A stretch of 28,808 nt of DNA from IMG/VR virus record IMGVR_UViG_3300009164_000267, positions 1-28,808 of that record. The stretch is one strand, 5' to 3'. Below the pieces are notes generated by a model. It saw nothing but the letters and a program-made list of their open reading frames with translations. It had not been told where the DNA came from and ran no database searches. This document shows positions 8,002 to 14,876 of the stretch, piece after piece. Source of the stretch: a virus. A program made the translations under genes and the position numbers. How positions within the stretch are numbered: the stretch's first letter is position 1; every line of letters begins with the position of its first letter.

Positions 8002-8246
8002 ACGAACGAGTTAAAATACTTTGGTCTGAAGCGGCTGAATCCACGATTGGTGATAGTTGGGAAGAGCAGACAAAGTTTATGGAAAAGTTCGCCGAGTTGA
8101 TTGTTCAGGAATGTGCCGATATTATCAATCATCGTGCTGACACATGCAGTGATTGGTTAGATAGTATCAAGGCAAATGAAGCAGTCCGTGAAGTACAAAG
8201 AGAATGTGCTAAAACGATCAAAGAACATTTCGGAGTTGAAGAATGA
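7998..8246 (+). CDS. Small paralogue family member 2, 82 aa
   Basis: Full-length member: MNERVKILWSEAAE, then KFAELIVQECADIIN in the centre and KTIKEHFGVEE at the end. Helical, slightly acidic, no membrane segment or catalytic motif; function unknown. The ribosome binding site GGAG lies inside the end of the preceding paralogue, and its own last codons (GGA GTT GAA GAA) supply the GGAG for the next gene. Confidence 0.75.
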   Translation: MNERVKILWSEAAESTIGDSWEEQTKFMEKFAELIVQECADIINHRADTCSDWLDSIKANEAVREVQRECAKTIKEHFGVEE

Positions 8247-8638
8247 TTGATTGCATGATCTTAGGTGATAGTATTGCTGTTGGCATGCATCAATTTAAAC
8301 CGGAATGTGTAGCTTATGCAAAGGGTGGAATAAATTCTTGGCAATGGAACAAAACTAATCTTAATAAAAACTTATCCGCTTCTAATGTAGTTATTAGTCT
8401 AGGAAGCAACGATCATCCGGGTGTAAGAACTATCTGGGAATTGCAACAACTTAGAGATAAAGTAAAAGCAGATAGAGTATATTGGATTTTACCTGCCATC
8501 AAACCAGACATTCGAGAAATGGTTAAACTTATAGCAAAAGACTATAATGATATTATTCTGCCTATACCTAATTTACAAAAGGATGGTATACATCCAAGTT
8601 GGGAAGGTTATAAAAAATTAGCAAAGGAAATTAAATAA
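8243..8638 (+). CDS. SGNH/GDSL-family hydrolase
   Basis: 131 aa, at the short end for this family. Block I is ILGDS with the nucleophile Ser10, block III is LGSND (Gly54 to Asp57) and block V is DGIHPSW with Asp114 and His117, giving the Ser-His-Asp triad. The block II glycine is probably in YAKGGINSW. SGNH enzymes act as esterases, lipases or sugar deacetylases; the substrate here is unknown. No signal peptide, so it is cytoplasmic or virion-associated. It overlaps both neighbours (ATGA before, TAATG after) in the folE gene run. A sugar O-deacetylase working with the window's glycosyltransferases is one possibility. Confidence 0.8.
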   Translation: MIDCMILGDSIAVGMHQFKPECVAYAKGGINSWQWNKTNLNKNLSASNVVISLGSNDHPGVRTIWELQQLRDKVKADRVYWILPAIKPDIREMVKLIAKDYNDIILPIPNLQKDGIHPSWEGYKKLAKEIK

Positions 8639-8874
8639 TGGGATTTCGTAAACCTATGGATTATAATTCAGTAAATCATCAGATTTGCATGACTGGAATT
8701 GAAGTCTGTGATAATAAAAATGACGGCTATACTGCATTTTATCTTAAACAAGATTTATACAGATTGAAATGGTTAATTGATGAAATTATGAGAGACAGTC
8801 CTGCTTTTGTCGGAGAAGATGAATTTGTCAAGGAACATGAACAAAAAGTTATGTGGAGACGATTAAAAGAATGA
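8638..8874 (+). CDS. Hypothetical protein, 78 aa
   Basis: TAATG start on the SGNH gene stop. It is mixed charged with two Cys near the N-terminal half (HQICMTGIEVCDN) and a helical LKQDLYRLKWLIDEIM segment. No family recognised; it overlaps the next gene by ATGA. Confidence 0.6.
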   Translation: MGFRKPMDYNSVNHQICMTGIEVCDNKNDGYTAFYLKQDLYRLKWLIDEIMRDSPAFVGEDEFVKEHEQKVMWRRLKE

Positions 8875-9137
8875 ACCGTTCACCTTTCAGAAACCAAGAA
8901 GAAGCACTAGCCTTTCTGAAAAAGATAGGCATGAAGAAGCGCAGAACGTTATTGGGGACTGAGCGTGAACAAATGTTATTAATTTTTGCATTGATTGGTC
9001 CAACTGAATCAAGTAACAATCAACGAACAATCTCAGAAACTTATCATCATTGTGGTAAAGAATATGATGTAACATATGGGTTTAGTGAGAAAGACGAACC
9101 TGATCCTATAGTAGAAGAAATTACGGAGTTAGAATGA
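8871..9137 (+). CDS. Hypothetical protein, 88 aa
   Basis: The ATGA junction start at 8871 is preferred over the upstream in-frame ATG at 8853, which lies deep in the previous gene. The sequence has a basic N-terminal half (NQEEALAFLKKIGMKKRRTL) and an acidic tail. A His/Cys pair (YHHCGKEYDV) occurs at the centre. No known domain. Confidence 0.6.
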   Translation: MNRSPFRNQEEALAFLKKIGMKKRRTLLGTEREQMLLIFALIGPTESSNNQRTISETYHHCGKEYDVTYGFSEKDEPDPIVEEITELE

Positions 9138-9262
9138 AATTGTATAAGCATAGCAACGGTAAAACACATTTTTTCCCAGAAGTAATTCCTAAGGGATGGG
9201 AAGTTATGTTAAGACCAGATACTTTTGAAGTTGTATGGCGTAAAATTAGGGGTAGAGAATGA
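9134..9262 (+). CDS. Small ORF, 42 aa
   Basis: Short frame that fits exactly between its neighbours, with ATGA overlaps at both ends. It begins MKLYKHSNGKTHFFPEVIP and continues with KGWEVMLRPDTFEVVWRKI, which looks like a small strand-rich fold. The coupling at both ends is the main reason to call it real. Confidence 0.6.
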   Translation: MKLYKHSNGKTHFFPEVIPKGWEVMLRPDTFEVVWRKIRGRE

Positions 9263-9723
9263 TATTCAACAAGATTAAAGAACTAAAAGAACGTGGATTA
9301 GTTATTGGTATAACCTTTAGTCAATTTGACTTATTACATGCAGGTCATATTGCAATGCTAAGTGAAGCAAAGAATCACTGTGATTATTTGATTGCTGGAT
9401 TGCAAAACAATGCTCAATGGGATAGACCAGAAAAGAATGAACCAATTCAAAGTATTGTAGAACGACAAATCAGTTTAAGTGCAGTACGTACAGTAGATGA
9501 AATTGTAATCTACAACACAGAAAAAGATTTAGAAGACATACTATTAACGTTGCCCATTGATGTGCGTATTTTGGGTGTAGAGTATTCAGACAAAGATTTC
9601 AGTGGTAAAGAAATTTGTCAAAAAAGAAATATAAAGATTATCTATAATGGGCGTGACCATAGTTTTAGTAGCAGTAGTTTGCGAAAAAGAATTATGGAAG
9701 CAGAGCAGAAAAAAGGTAAATAA
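9259..9723 (+). CDS. Cytidylyltransferase-like nucleotidyltransferase (TagD/HldE-C type)
   Basis: 154 aa. It has the alpha/beta-phosphodiesterase signature: FDLLHAGH (residues 23-30, the HxGH loop) near the N-terminus and SSSSLRKRI near the C-terminus, corresponding to the conserved nucleotide-binding [ST]-S-x-x-[LK]-R region. Such enzymes join CTP or ATP to a phosphorylated alcohol or sugar, for example glycerol-3-phosphate or heptose-1-phosphate. The R-D-H-S-F-S-S-S form is familiar from cytidylyltransferases in T4-like aquatic phages. It could supply an activated group to one of the glycosyltransferases. It is the last gene of the overlapping run that starts at folE. Confidence 0.8.
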   Translation: MIFNKIKELKERGLVIGITFSQFDLLHAGHIAMLSEAKNHCDYLIAGLQNNAQWDRPEKNEPIQSIVERQISLSAVRTVDEIVIYNTEKDLEDILLTLPIDVRILGVEYSDKDFSGKEICQKRNIKIIYNGRDHSFSSSSLRKRIMEAEQKKGK

Positions 9724-9725
9724 AG

Positions 9726-9755
9726 ATAACCGGCCTTATGGGCTCATCCCGGTAT
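9726..9755 (+). other. Intergenic hairpin before queD
   Basis: ATA-a-CCGG (9726-9733) pairs with CCGGTAT (9749-9755) with one bulged A; the 15-base loop contains a GCC/GGC pairing option. It may end transcription weakly (no T-tract) or be a structured leader. It does not match the preQ1 riboswitch patterns I know. Confidence 0.35.
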
Positions 9756-9781
9756 ACAAATTCTGCGTCCTATGATATAAT
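9753..9781 (+). promoter_or_regulatory. Probable sigma-70 promoter for the queD-queE-glycosyltransferase run
   Basis: TATAAT at 9776-9781 with the extended TGA just upstream; a 17-bp spacer leads to TATACA at 9753-9758, four of six matches to TTGACA. CCTATG (9769-9774) and CATAGG (9785-9790) are inverted repeats that overlap the -10 and the TAGGAG ribosome binding site, so they could also modulate initiation. Confidence 0.55.
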
Positions 9782-9798
9782 CAACATAGGAGAAAATA

Positions 9799-10341
9799 AT
9801 GTCATTAATAGAAGATACAGTAAGAAAACACAAGTTGCAAAATCAACCAAGTATTTCATATAGATTCACAAGTACAAAAGAATATCACGATAGTTTCCCA
9901 TGTGCATATCGTCAATGGCGTGCAGATAGTCATTGCAATATGATTCATGGTTATAGTTTCAGTATGAAATTCTATTTTGGTACAGATGACTTAGATGTAC
10001 GCAATTGGGCGGCTGACTATGGTGGACTAAAAGAATTGAAGAAGATTCTTGAGGATCAATTTGACCACACATTGTTAGTCGCACAAGATGACCCAGAACT
10101 ACAAACATTTTTAATGCTACAAGAAAAGAAATTAGCTAAGTTAACTATTCTCCCAAGAATTGGGTGTGAGAGTTTAGCCGATATGCTTTACAAATATGTC
10201 AATGGGGTGTATATTCCAGATATGTGGGGTCAAGGTGAAAGTGACCGTCTATGGTGCTATCGTGTTGAAGTACGTGAAACACAAGCTAATATGGCATTCC
10301 GTGAAGGTCATCGTGAATGGAATGAAGATTTATTTGCATGA
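9799..10341 (+). CDS. queD: 6-carboxytetrahydropterin synthase-like protein (QueD)
   Basis: 180 aa. QueD turns dihydroneopterin triphosphate into 6-carboxytetrahydropterin. The family pattern is clear: FPCAYRQWRADSHCNMIHGY (33-52), then WAADYGGLKELKKILEDQFD (70-89) with HTLLV and DDPEL next, and a late WCYRVEVRET segment with the catalytic Glu. It belongs to the longer QueD subtype with HGY instead of HGH. The usual zinc-ligand His of the C-x-H-R-Q motif is Tyr37 here. An AGGAG site precedes the ATG. It opens an overlapping run with queE and glycosyltransferase 2 (ATGA to the next gene). Confidence 0.85.
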   Translation: MSLIEDTVRKHKLQNQPSISYRFTSTKEYHDSFPCAYRQWRADSHCNMIHGYSFSMKFYFGTDDLDVRNWAADYGGLKELKKILEDQFDHTLLVAQDDPELQTFLMLQEKKLAKLTILPRIGCESLADMLYKYVNGVYIPDMWGQGESDRLWCYRVEVRETQANMAFREGHREWNEDLFA

Positions 10342-10577
10342 GTCCTGAACAACAGATTAAGGCACACGAAGAATGGTGTCAACTGCGAATCAAGGCAGCT
10401 GAAGAAGAACGTGACTATGCACTAGGTTTAGCTAGTGCCGCTCACTTAGAATTGATACATGCTATAAAGTATGGATTCAACCCAGGCACAGCACACAGCA
10501 CACTAATCAGTATTGGTAAGTTGAGTCCAAGATTAAATGAAATACGAGAAAAAATGTTAGGTTCAAAGAATGAGTAA
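10338..10577 (+). CDS. Small helical protein between queD and queE, 79 aa
   Basis: ATGA overlap with queD and an eight-base overlap with queE. It is largely helical with a coiled-coil-like N-terminus (EEWCQLRIKAAEEERDYALG). Its position inside the deazaguanine genes suggests a shared schedule, but no function is recognisable. Confidence 0.65.
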   Translation: MSPEQQIKAHEEWCQLRIKAAEEERDYALGLASAAHLELIHAIKYGFNPGTAHSTLISIGKLSPRLNEIREKMLGSKNE

Positions 10578-11412
10578 ATTAAAAATATCAGAATTGTTTT
10601 ATAGTATTCAGGGTGAGGGAAGATACATGGGTGTGCCAAGTGTATTCTTACGCACATTTGGTTGTAACTTCAAATGTGATGGCTTTGGAATGCCTAAAGA
10701 AGAAAAAAGTGTTGAACGTTTTACGGTGGACGGAGAGAAGTTTAAATCTTATAAATCACTACCACTTGTATCTACTGGATGTGATAGCTATGCGAGTTGG
10801 GATCCACGCTTCAAACATCTCAGTCCTGTTCTCGACACCAATATTATTGTTGATACTATTACCAATTTACTTCCTCATGGTCGTTGGAAAGATGAGCATT
10901 TGGTTATCACGGGTGGTGAGCCGCTATTAGGCTGGCAACGTGCTTACATAGACTTGTTGTCACATGACAATATGCGTGGCTTGCAAGAAATAACATTTGA
11001 AACTAATGGCACACAGTTATTAGAATCTGAATTAGTTAGCTTTCTACACGAATGGAAGAAACATCGTTTCTTACATTGTCTGACTTTCAGTGTAAGTCCT
11101 AAACTAAGTATCAGTGGTGAAAATTGGGAAGATGCTATTTGTCCTGATGTTGTTGTGCAATATTATAATACTGGATTTACTTATTTGAAGTTTGTAGTAG
11201 CAACTAAAGAAGATGCAGAAGAAGCGGAGCAAGCAGTAAATGAATATCGTAAAAAGGGTTTTAAAGGTCCTGTGTATCTTATGCCTTGCGGGGGTGTTGA
11301 ACGGGTGTACTCTCTTAATAATAGAAATGTGGCGGAACTCGCAATGCAAAAAGGATGGCGATATAGTGACAGACTCCAAGTCCCACTGTTCAAAAACGAA
11401 TGGGGAACTTGA
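10570..11412 (+). CDS. queE: 7-carboxy-7-deazaguanine synthase (QueE), radical SAM, with loop insertion
   Basis: 280 aa. QueE makes CDG from 6-carboxytetrahydropterin. Seen: SIQGEGRYMGVPSVFLRTFG (12-31) as in QueE, cluster cysteines Cys32 and Cys36 in CNFKC, and Cys71 in STGCDSYASW, which aligns with the WCDT segment of standard QueE. The third cysteine is therefore 34 residues from the second, not two: an insertion in the cluster loop. GGEPLL (115-120) is the SAM-binding glycine motif and ETNGTQ follows. I recall a similar GFGMP-type insertion in QueE of other phages. It overlaps both neighbours, the downstream one by TGATG. Confidence 0.9.
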   Translation: MSKLKISELFYSIQGEGRYMGVPSVFLRTFGCNFKCDGFGMPKEEKSVERFTVDGEKFKSYKSLPLVSTGCDSYASWDPRFKHLSPVLDTNIIVDTITNLLPHGRWKDEHLVITGGEPLLGWQRAYIDLLSHDNMRGLQEITFETNGTQLLESELVSFLHEWKKHRFLHCLTFSVSPKLSISGENWEDAICPDVVVQYYNTGFTYLKFVVATKEDAEEAEQAVNEYRKKGFKGPVYLMPCGGVERVYSLNNRNVAELAMQKGWRYSDRLQVPLFKNEWGT

Positions 11413-11654
11413 TGCCGTTAGATAGTACGGTAACTCAAGCGCCACGCACAGAAGACTGGGGATTGAATCGGGCCAGAGGATGGAAACTTAAGTTATGTTG
11501 GACAAGCCCACAAACTTGTTTTCTAACTGGTAAACAACTTTGGGGAAGGCAGGCTTATCACGGTGTCCGAATGATTGATGGTCCCGGTGATCCAGTTATT
11601 AATAGTTATTGGATAGAAAAAAACGAATTTATAATTTGGCAATTAAAAAAATGA
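11412..11654 (+). CDS. Conserved phage protein, 80 aa
   Basis: The TGATG junction start at 11412 is preferred; an in-frame ATG at 11400 would extend into queE. It is Trp-rich, with GWKLKLCWTSPQTCFLTGKQ, LWGRQAYHG and then SYWIEKNEFIIWQLK. I recognise the C-F-L-T-G-K-Q-L-W...W-I-E-K-N-E-F pattern as a recurrent small phage protein of unknown function. The Cys pair might bind metal. It overlaps glycosyltransferase 2 by ATGA. Confidence 0.7.
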   Translation: MPLDSTVTQAPRTEDWGLNRARGWKLKLCWTSPQTCFLTGKQLWGRQAYHGVRMIDGPGDPVINSYWIEKNEFIIWQLKK

Positions 11655-12988
11655 GAACTTACGACAAACGCATTGGCTTCTTAGTCAGTTATCAAACACT
11701 TATTCCACATGGTGGCATTGGTCAATTTGCAAAAAGTTTTTGTGAGTTAATGGATAGTCACAACATCAAGGTTGATATCATTACCGATAAAGAACCTAAG
11801 GATAATGAGTTTGTCAAGTCACTAAAAGCAAATATTATTTCACCAAAAGAATCATTACCATATACAACACACAGCAACATCTTTATGTACGGTGATACAT
11901 TTTGCTATGAGCGTATGGCTAACTTTCGCAATAGTATTGTAGAAGCATTAGAACATAATTTGTATGATGCATTCATATGTAACACATACGAAACAGTGCA
12001 GGTTGCGAGTACAATGGGACTTGAAGATTGTATTCAAATAATTGCTTATACTCACTTAGAAAGTCAAATCTTTAAGGATACAAAGAACCCTTTCTTATAT
12101 AATGCCAATGTATTGATGCGTCAGCAACTTACTACACCAGGTGTGTATGTTGGTACACAAAGCAAATACAATTGGCTTAACCTAGATGAATCATCTTATC
12201 ATTTACCTATTCCAATTACTGAAATAGAGTTACTAGAAGAACATCACAACCCACGTGAAGGTATATTATTTATTGGTCGTTGGGAAGAGGGAAAGAATCC
12301 AGAATTGTTTTGTGACTTGATAGAACAAACACAATTGCCTGCTAAGGTAATGACTAGTGCAAACGGTGCAAAGAAGTTTGAAGAACGATTGAAGAAGATT
12401 GGTGTACCTTATGAAATAAAAGTAGGTATTATTGGTAAAGAAAAAGTTGACTTTATGACCTCTGCACGTATCGCATTTAACCCTAGTATTGTTGAGAGTT
12501 ATGGTATGGCTTTCTATGAACAGATTACACAACTACCCACATTCTGTTTAGAGAATCAACGATGGACTAATAATTTTACAGGTAGATTTTTCTTTGTAAC
12601 TAACAAAAAACAAATGGCAGAAGATATTAAAGATGCCTATTATGCATACCCAACCGCTAAATCTTGGTATGACAAAAATGCATTACAAGATACACAAAAC
12701 TTAGAGTCAAGTGTTTTTCATAAATGGAATGAATGCTTTAATGAGTTCAAACCAAAACAATCAAATAGTAGCACAGCCAAAATACTAGAGAACACTACGG
12801 TCAAACATAGTGATTACATTAAAGATTTGGGTCGTAGTTTAATTTGCATTGATGACATTCGTAGTGTATTGACAAATAAACACAAGTATCGTATAATATA
12901 CACAGACAAGGAAACTTACCTAACTAAGGATCCTAACTATGAACCATTAGAAGAGGAAATGGGTTTCGACCTATTTAGTTTTACATGA
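11651..12988 (+). CDS. GT4-like glycosyltransferase 2 with clamp-binding-like C-terminal tail
   Basis: 445 aa from the ATGA junction at 11651 (an ATG at 11609 lies inside the previous gene). GT-B features: PHGGIGQF (19-26) resembles the N-domain glycine loop, GILFIGRWEEGKNPELF is the donor-domain start and VESYGMAFYE contains the E-x7-E motif of GT4 enzymes. After a Ser/Asn/Thr-rich linker (KQSNSSTAKI) an extra ~60-residue segment leads to the last residues GFDLFSFT at 12962-12985. This end matches the polymerase and DpdA-like tails. From memory, T4 alpha-glucosyltransferase has been reported to bind gp45, so a DNA-glycosylating role is plausible. It is coupled to queE upstream and the epimerase downstream (ATGA). 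Confidence 0.8.
   Translation: MRTYDKRIGFLVSYQTLIPHGGIGQFAKSFCELMDSHNIKVDIITDKEPKDNEFVKSLKANIISPKESLPYTTHSNIFMYGDTFCYERMANFRNSIVEALEHNLYDAFICNTYETVQVASTMGLEDCIQIIAYTHLESQIFKDTKNPFLYNANVLMRQQLTTPGVYVGTQSKYNWLNLDESSYHLPIPITEIELLEEHHNPREGILFIGRWEEGKNPELFCDLIEQTQLPAKVMTSANGAKKFEERLKKIGVPYEIKVGIIGKEKVDFMTSARIAFNPSIVESYGMAFYEQITQLPTFCLENQRWTNNFTGRFFFVTNKKQMAEDIKDAYYAYPTAKSWYDKNALQDTQNLESSVFHKWNECFNEFKPKQSNSSTAKILENTTVKHSDYIKDLGRSLICIDDIRSVLTNKHKYRIIYTDKETYLTKDPNYEPLEEEMGFDLFSFT
12869..12897 (+). promoter_or_regulatory. Internal consensus promoter ahead of the epimerase
   Basis: TTGACA (12869-12874), 17-bp spacer, TATAAT (12892-12897), both perfect, inside the 3' end of glycosyltransferase 2. Transcription from about 12904 would give the epimerase its own supply besides read-through. 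Confidence 0.7.
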
Positions 12989-13818
12989 AAAAAGTTTTAA
13001 TCACAGGTAATTCAGGTTATATTGGTAGTCATCTTAGTAAATTGCTTAATGACGAATACGAGGTCTATGGGCTAGATATAGTAGACCCGCAATTTAGTGT
13101 TAAGAAACATTATAAATTTGATATTAAAAGTCAACTAAAAGTTAAGGAAGAGTTTGATGCTATCATTCACTTAGCCGCATTAGTTAATGTGGGTGAAAGC
13201 GAACTAGAACCCACAGATTATTACATGACTAACCTGTTTGGTACACTAAACATTCTACAACATATTAAGACAAAGAACTTTATCTTTGCTAGCACAGGTG
13301 CAGCCGAAAAGTGCGAAAGTGCATATGGCGTAAGTAAACGGGCAACCGAAGATTGTGTACGTGAGTTTTGTGAAGTGAACAAAGTTCCATACACAACTTT
13401 TAGATTCTACAACGTCATCGGTAGTGATGGATTTAACCCAACCAATCCTGACGGGTTAATGCATAATCTAATGCAAGCCCCAACTAAGGGTGACTTCACT
13501 ATATTTGGTGCAGACTATAATACTCCAGACGGAACTTGTATACGAGACTATGTTCACGTAAACGAGATATGTCATTCCCTTAAATTGGCAATTGAAGAAC
13601 CTAGCAACAGTATAGAGAATTTGGGTCATGGCGTTGGGCATAGTGTCAAAGAAATAGTTCAAATCTTTGAATCCATAAATAACGTGAAATTCTTCACTTT
13701 ATACGGTCCTAGACGTAAAGGTGATATAGAAGTATCTGTTTTAGCAAATCCGTCAAAATACATGAAAAAACTCTATGATATTACGGGACTATTGACGGTT
13801 GACACTAAATATGTGTAG
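12985..13818 (+). CDS. NAD-dependent sugar epimerase/dehydratase (extended SDR, GalE-like)
   Basis: 277 aa, shorter than GalE (about 338). The Rossmann motif is TGNSGYIGSHL (7-17), the acidic residue after strand 2 is in GLDIVD, ASTGAAE supplies the catalytic Ser/Thr region and SAYGVSKRATED contains the Tyr-x3-Lys pair. FYNVIGSDGFNP and TCIRDYVHVNE are typical of GalE-like NDP-sugar epimerases. It probably makes a nucleotide sugar in the cytoplasm. The ATGA overlap with glycosyltransferase 2 suggests that enzyme uses the product. It has an internal promoter upstream, and its own 3' end carries the uvdE promoter. Confidence 0.85.
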   Translation: MKKVLITGNSGYIGSHLSKLLNDEYEVYGLDIVDPQFSVKKHYKFDIKSQLKVKEEFDAIIHLAALVNVGESELEPTDYYMTNLFGTLNILQHIKTKNFIFASTGAAEKCESAYGVSKRATEDCVREFCEVNKVPYTTFRFYNVIGSDGFNPTNPDGLMHNLMQAPTKGDFTIFGADYNTPDGTCIRDYVHVNEICHSLKLAIEEPSNSIENLGHGVGHSVKEIVQIFESINNVKFFTLYGPRRKGDIEVSVLANPSKYMKKLYDITGLLTVDTKYV

Positions 13819-13827
13819 TGATATACT
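13799..13827 (+). promoter_or_regulatory. Consensus promoter for uvdE
   Basis: TTGACA (13799-13804), 17-bp spacer, extended TGA-TATACT (13822-13827), partly inside the end of the epimerase gene. Start expected near 13834, giving a 23-base leader. Confidence 0.8.
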
Positions 13828-13856
13828 TAAGACTTCACATACTTTACATAATATAT

Positions 13857-14876
13857 ATGACTATTAAACGCATTGGTTTTGCTTGCAAATTTGCCGAGAT
13901 TAACAAGAAGGGCGAGATTGCAAGTGTTGACGGACTAAATACTGGCGGTACTACACTTGCATGGGCAAAGCGCCAAACTCGGAGTGTTGCGGAAGATAAG
14001 ATATTGGAAGTTGCACAACGCAATATTACCAATACCCATAATCTCATCAAACGAGTTAGCACACTTGACCCGAGTTTGCGTATGCTACGACTAACTAGCG
14101 ATATGCTTAGTTTTTATACTCACCCCGAATTTCTGGACTTCTGGCATTCAACTGACAATCAGAAATTTCTAAGCGAACAGTTTGCACCCTTAGGTGAGAC
14201 TGCACGACAAAATAATGTGCGTCTTAGTATGCACCCAGACCAGTTTGTTGTTCTGGCAAGCGATAGGGAAGAAGTTGTAACTAACAGTATTCGGGAGTTT
14301 GAGTATCATGCGGACATGGTTAGATTTATGGGCTATGGCAAAACATTTCAAGATTTCAAAATCAATGTACATATCAGTGGACGACAGGGTCCTGAAGGTA
14401 TTCGTAAAGCCTATACCAAACTCTCACCGGAAGCACGTAATTGTATTACTATCGAAAACGAAGAAATTAGTTGGGGTCTAGATGACTGCTTAGAGTTGGC
14501 AGACTTACTACCTATTGTATTAGACATTCATCATCATTGGATTAAAACTGGAGAATATATTGAACACGATAGCGACTTGGTTAAAAAGGTTATTGATAGT
14601 TGGCGTGACCGTAGGCCTACTATGCACTATTCCGTATCTCGGGAAGATGTACTTGTTGACCATGACAGACTTATCGCACCCGATCATGGTGCGTTAATAG
14701 AGGCTGGGCATAATAAACAAAAACTACGTGCCCATAGTGAGTACTATTGGAACGAAGCTGTGAACGACTGGGCATTGACATTCTGTAATAACTTTGATAT
14801 AATGTGCGAATCAAAGGCAAAGAATCTTGCCAGCTTTAAATTATACGAAAGAGCAAAACAAAATGGGATTATTTGA
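13857..14876 (+). CDS. uvdE: UV-damage endonuclease (UvdE family)
   Basis: 339 aa. The enzyme nicks DNA 5' of UV photoproducts and starts an alternative excision repair. The family blocks are complete: KRIGFACK at the N-terminus, LRLTSDML, RLSMHPDQF, NVHISG, ENEEISWGLDDCL and LDIHHHW, carrying the metal-binding His, Glu and Asp residues of the TIM barrel. The ATG at 13857 is chosen because the GTG at 13818 lies at the predicted -10 and would add a hydrophobic non-family stretch. There is no obvious Shine-Dalgarno in the short leader. It fits a phage exposed to sunlight. The 3' end overlaps the next gene by 14 bases. Confidence 0.92.
   Translation: MTIKRIGFACKFAEINKKGEIASVDGLNTGGTTLAWAKRQTRSVAEDKILEVAQRNITNTHNLIKRVSTLDPSLRMLRLTSDMLSFYTHPEFLDFWHSTDNQKFLSEQFAPLGETARQNNVRLSMHPDQFVVLASDREEVVTNSIREFEYHADMVRFMGYGKTFQDFKINVHISGRQGPEGIRKAYTKLSPEARNCITIENEEISWGLDDCLELADLLPIVLDIHHHWIKTGEYIEHDSDLVKKVIDSWRDRRPTMHYSVSREDVLVDHDRLIAPDHGALIEAGHNKQKLRAHSEYYWNEAVNDWALTFCNNFDIMCESKAKNLASFKLYERAKQNGII
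14775..14803 (+). promoter_or_regulatory. Internal consensus promoter in the end of uvdE
   Basis: TTGACA (14775-14780), 17-bp spacer, TATAAT (14798-14803) preceded by TGA. It would serve the gene starting at 14863. Confidence 0.7.

Noticed and set aside
9724-9798. preQ1 riboswitch in front of queD
   Set aside because: The hairpin and A-rich tail of the known preQ1 classes are not matched; kept only as an unidentified structured leader.
10321-10341. QueD C-terminus EDLFA as a fourth clamp-binding tail
   Set aside because: It lacks the final aromatic residue and x-F-x end seen in the three matching tails.
13818-13857. GTG 13818 as the start of uvdE
   Set aside because: It lies at the predicted -10 of the promoter and would add a hydrophobic stretch not found in UvdE; ATG 13857 gives the family N-terminus.
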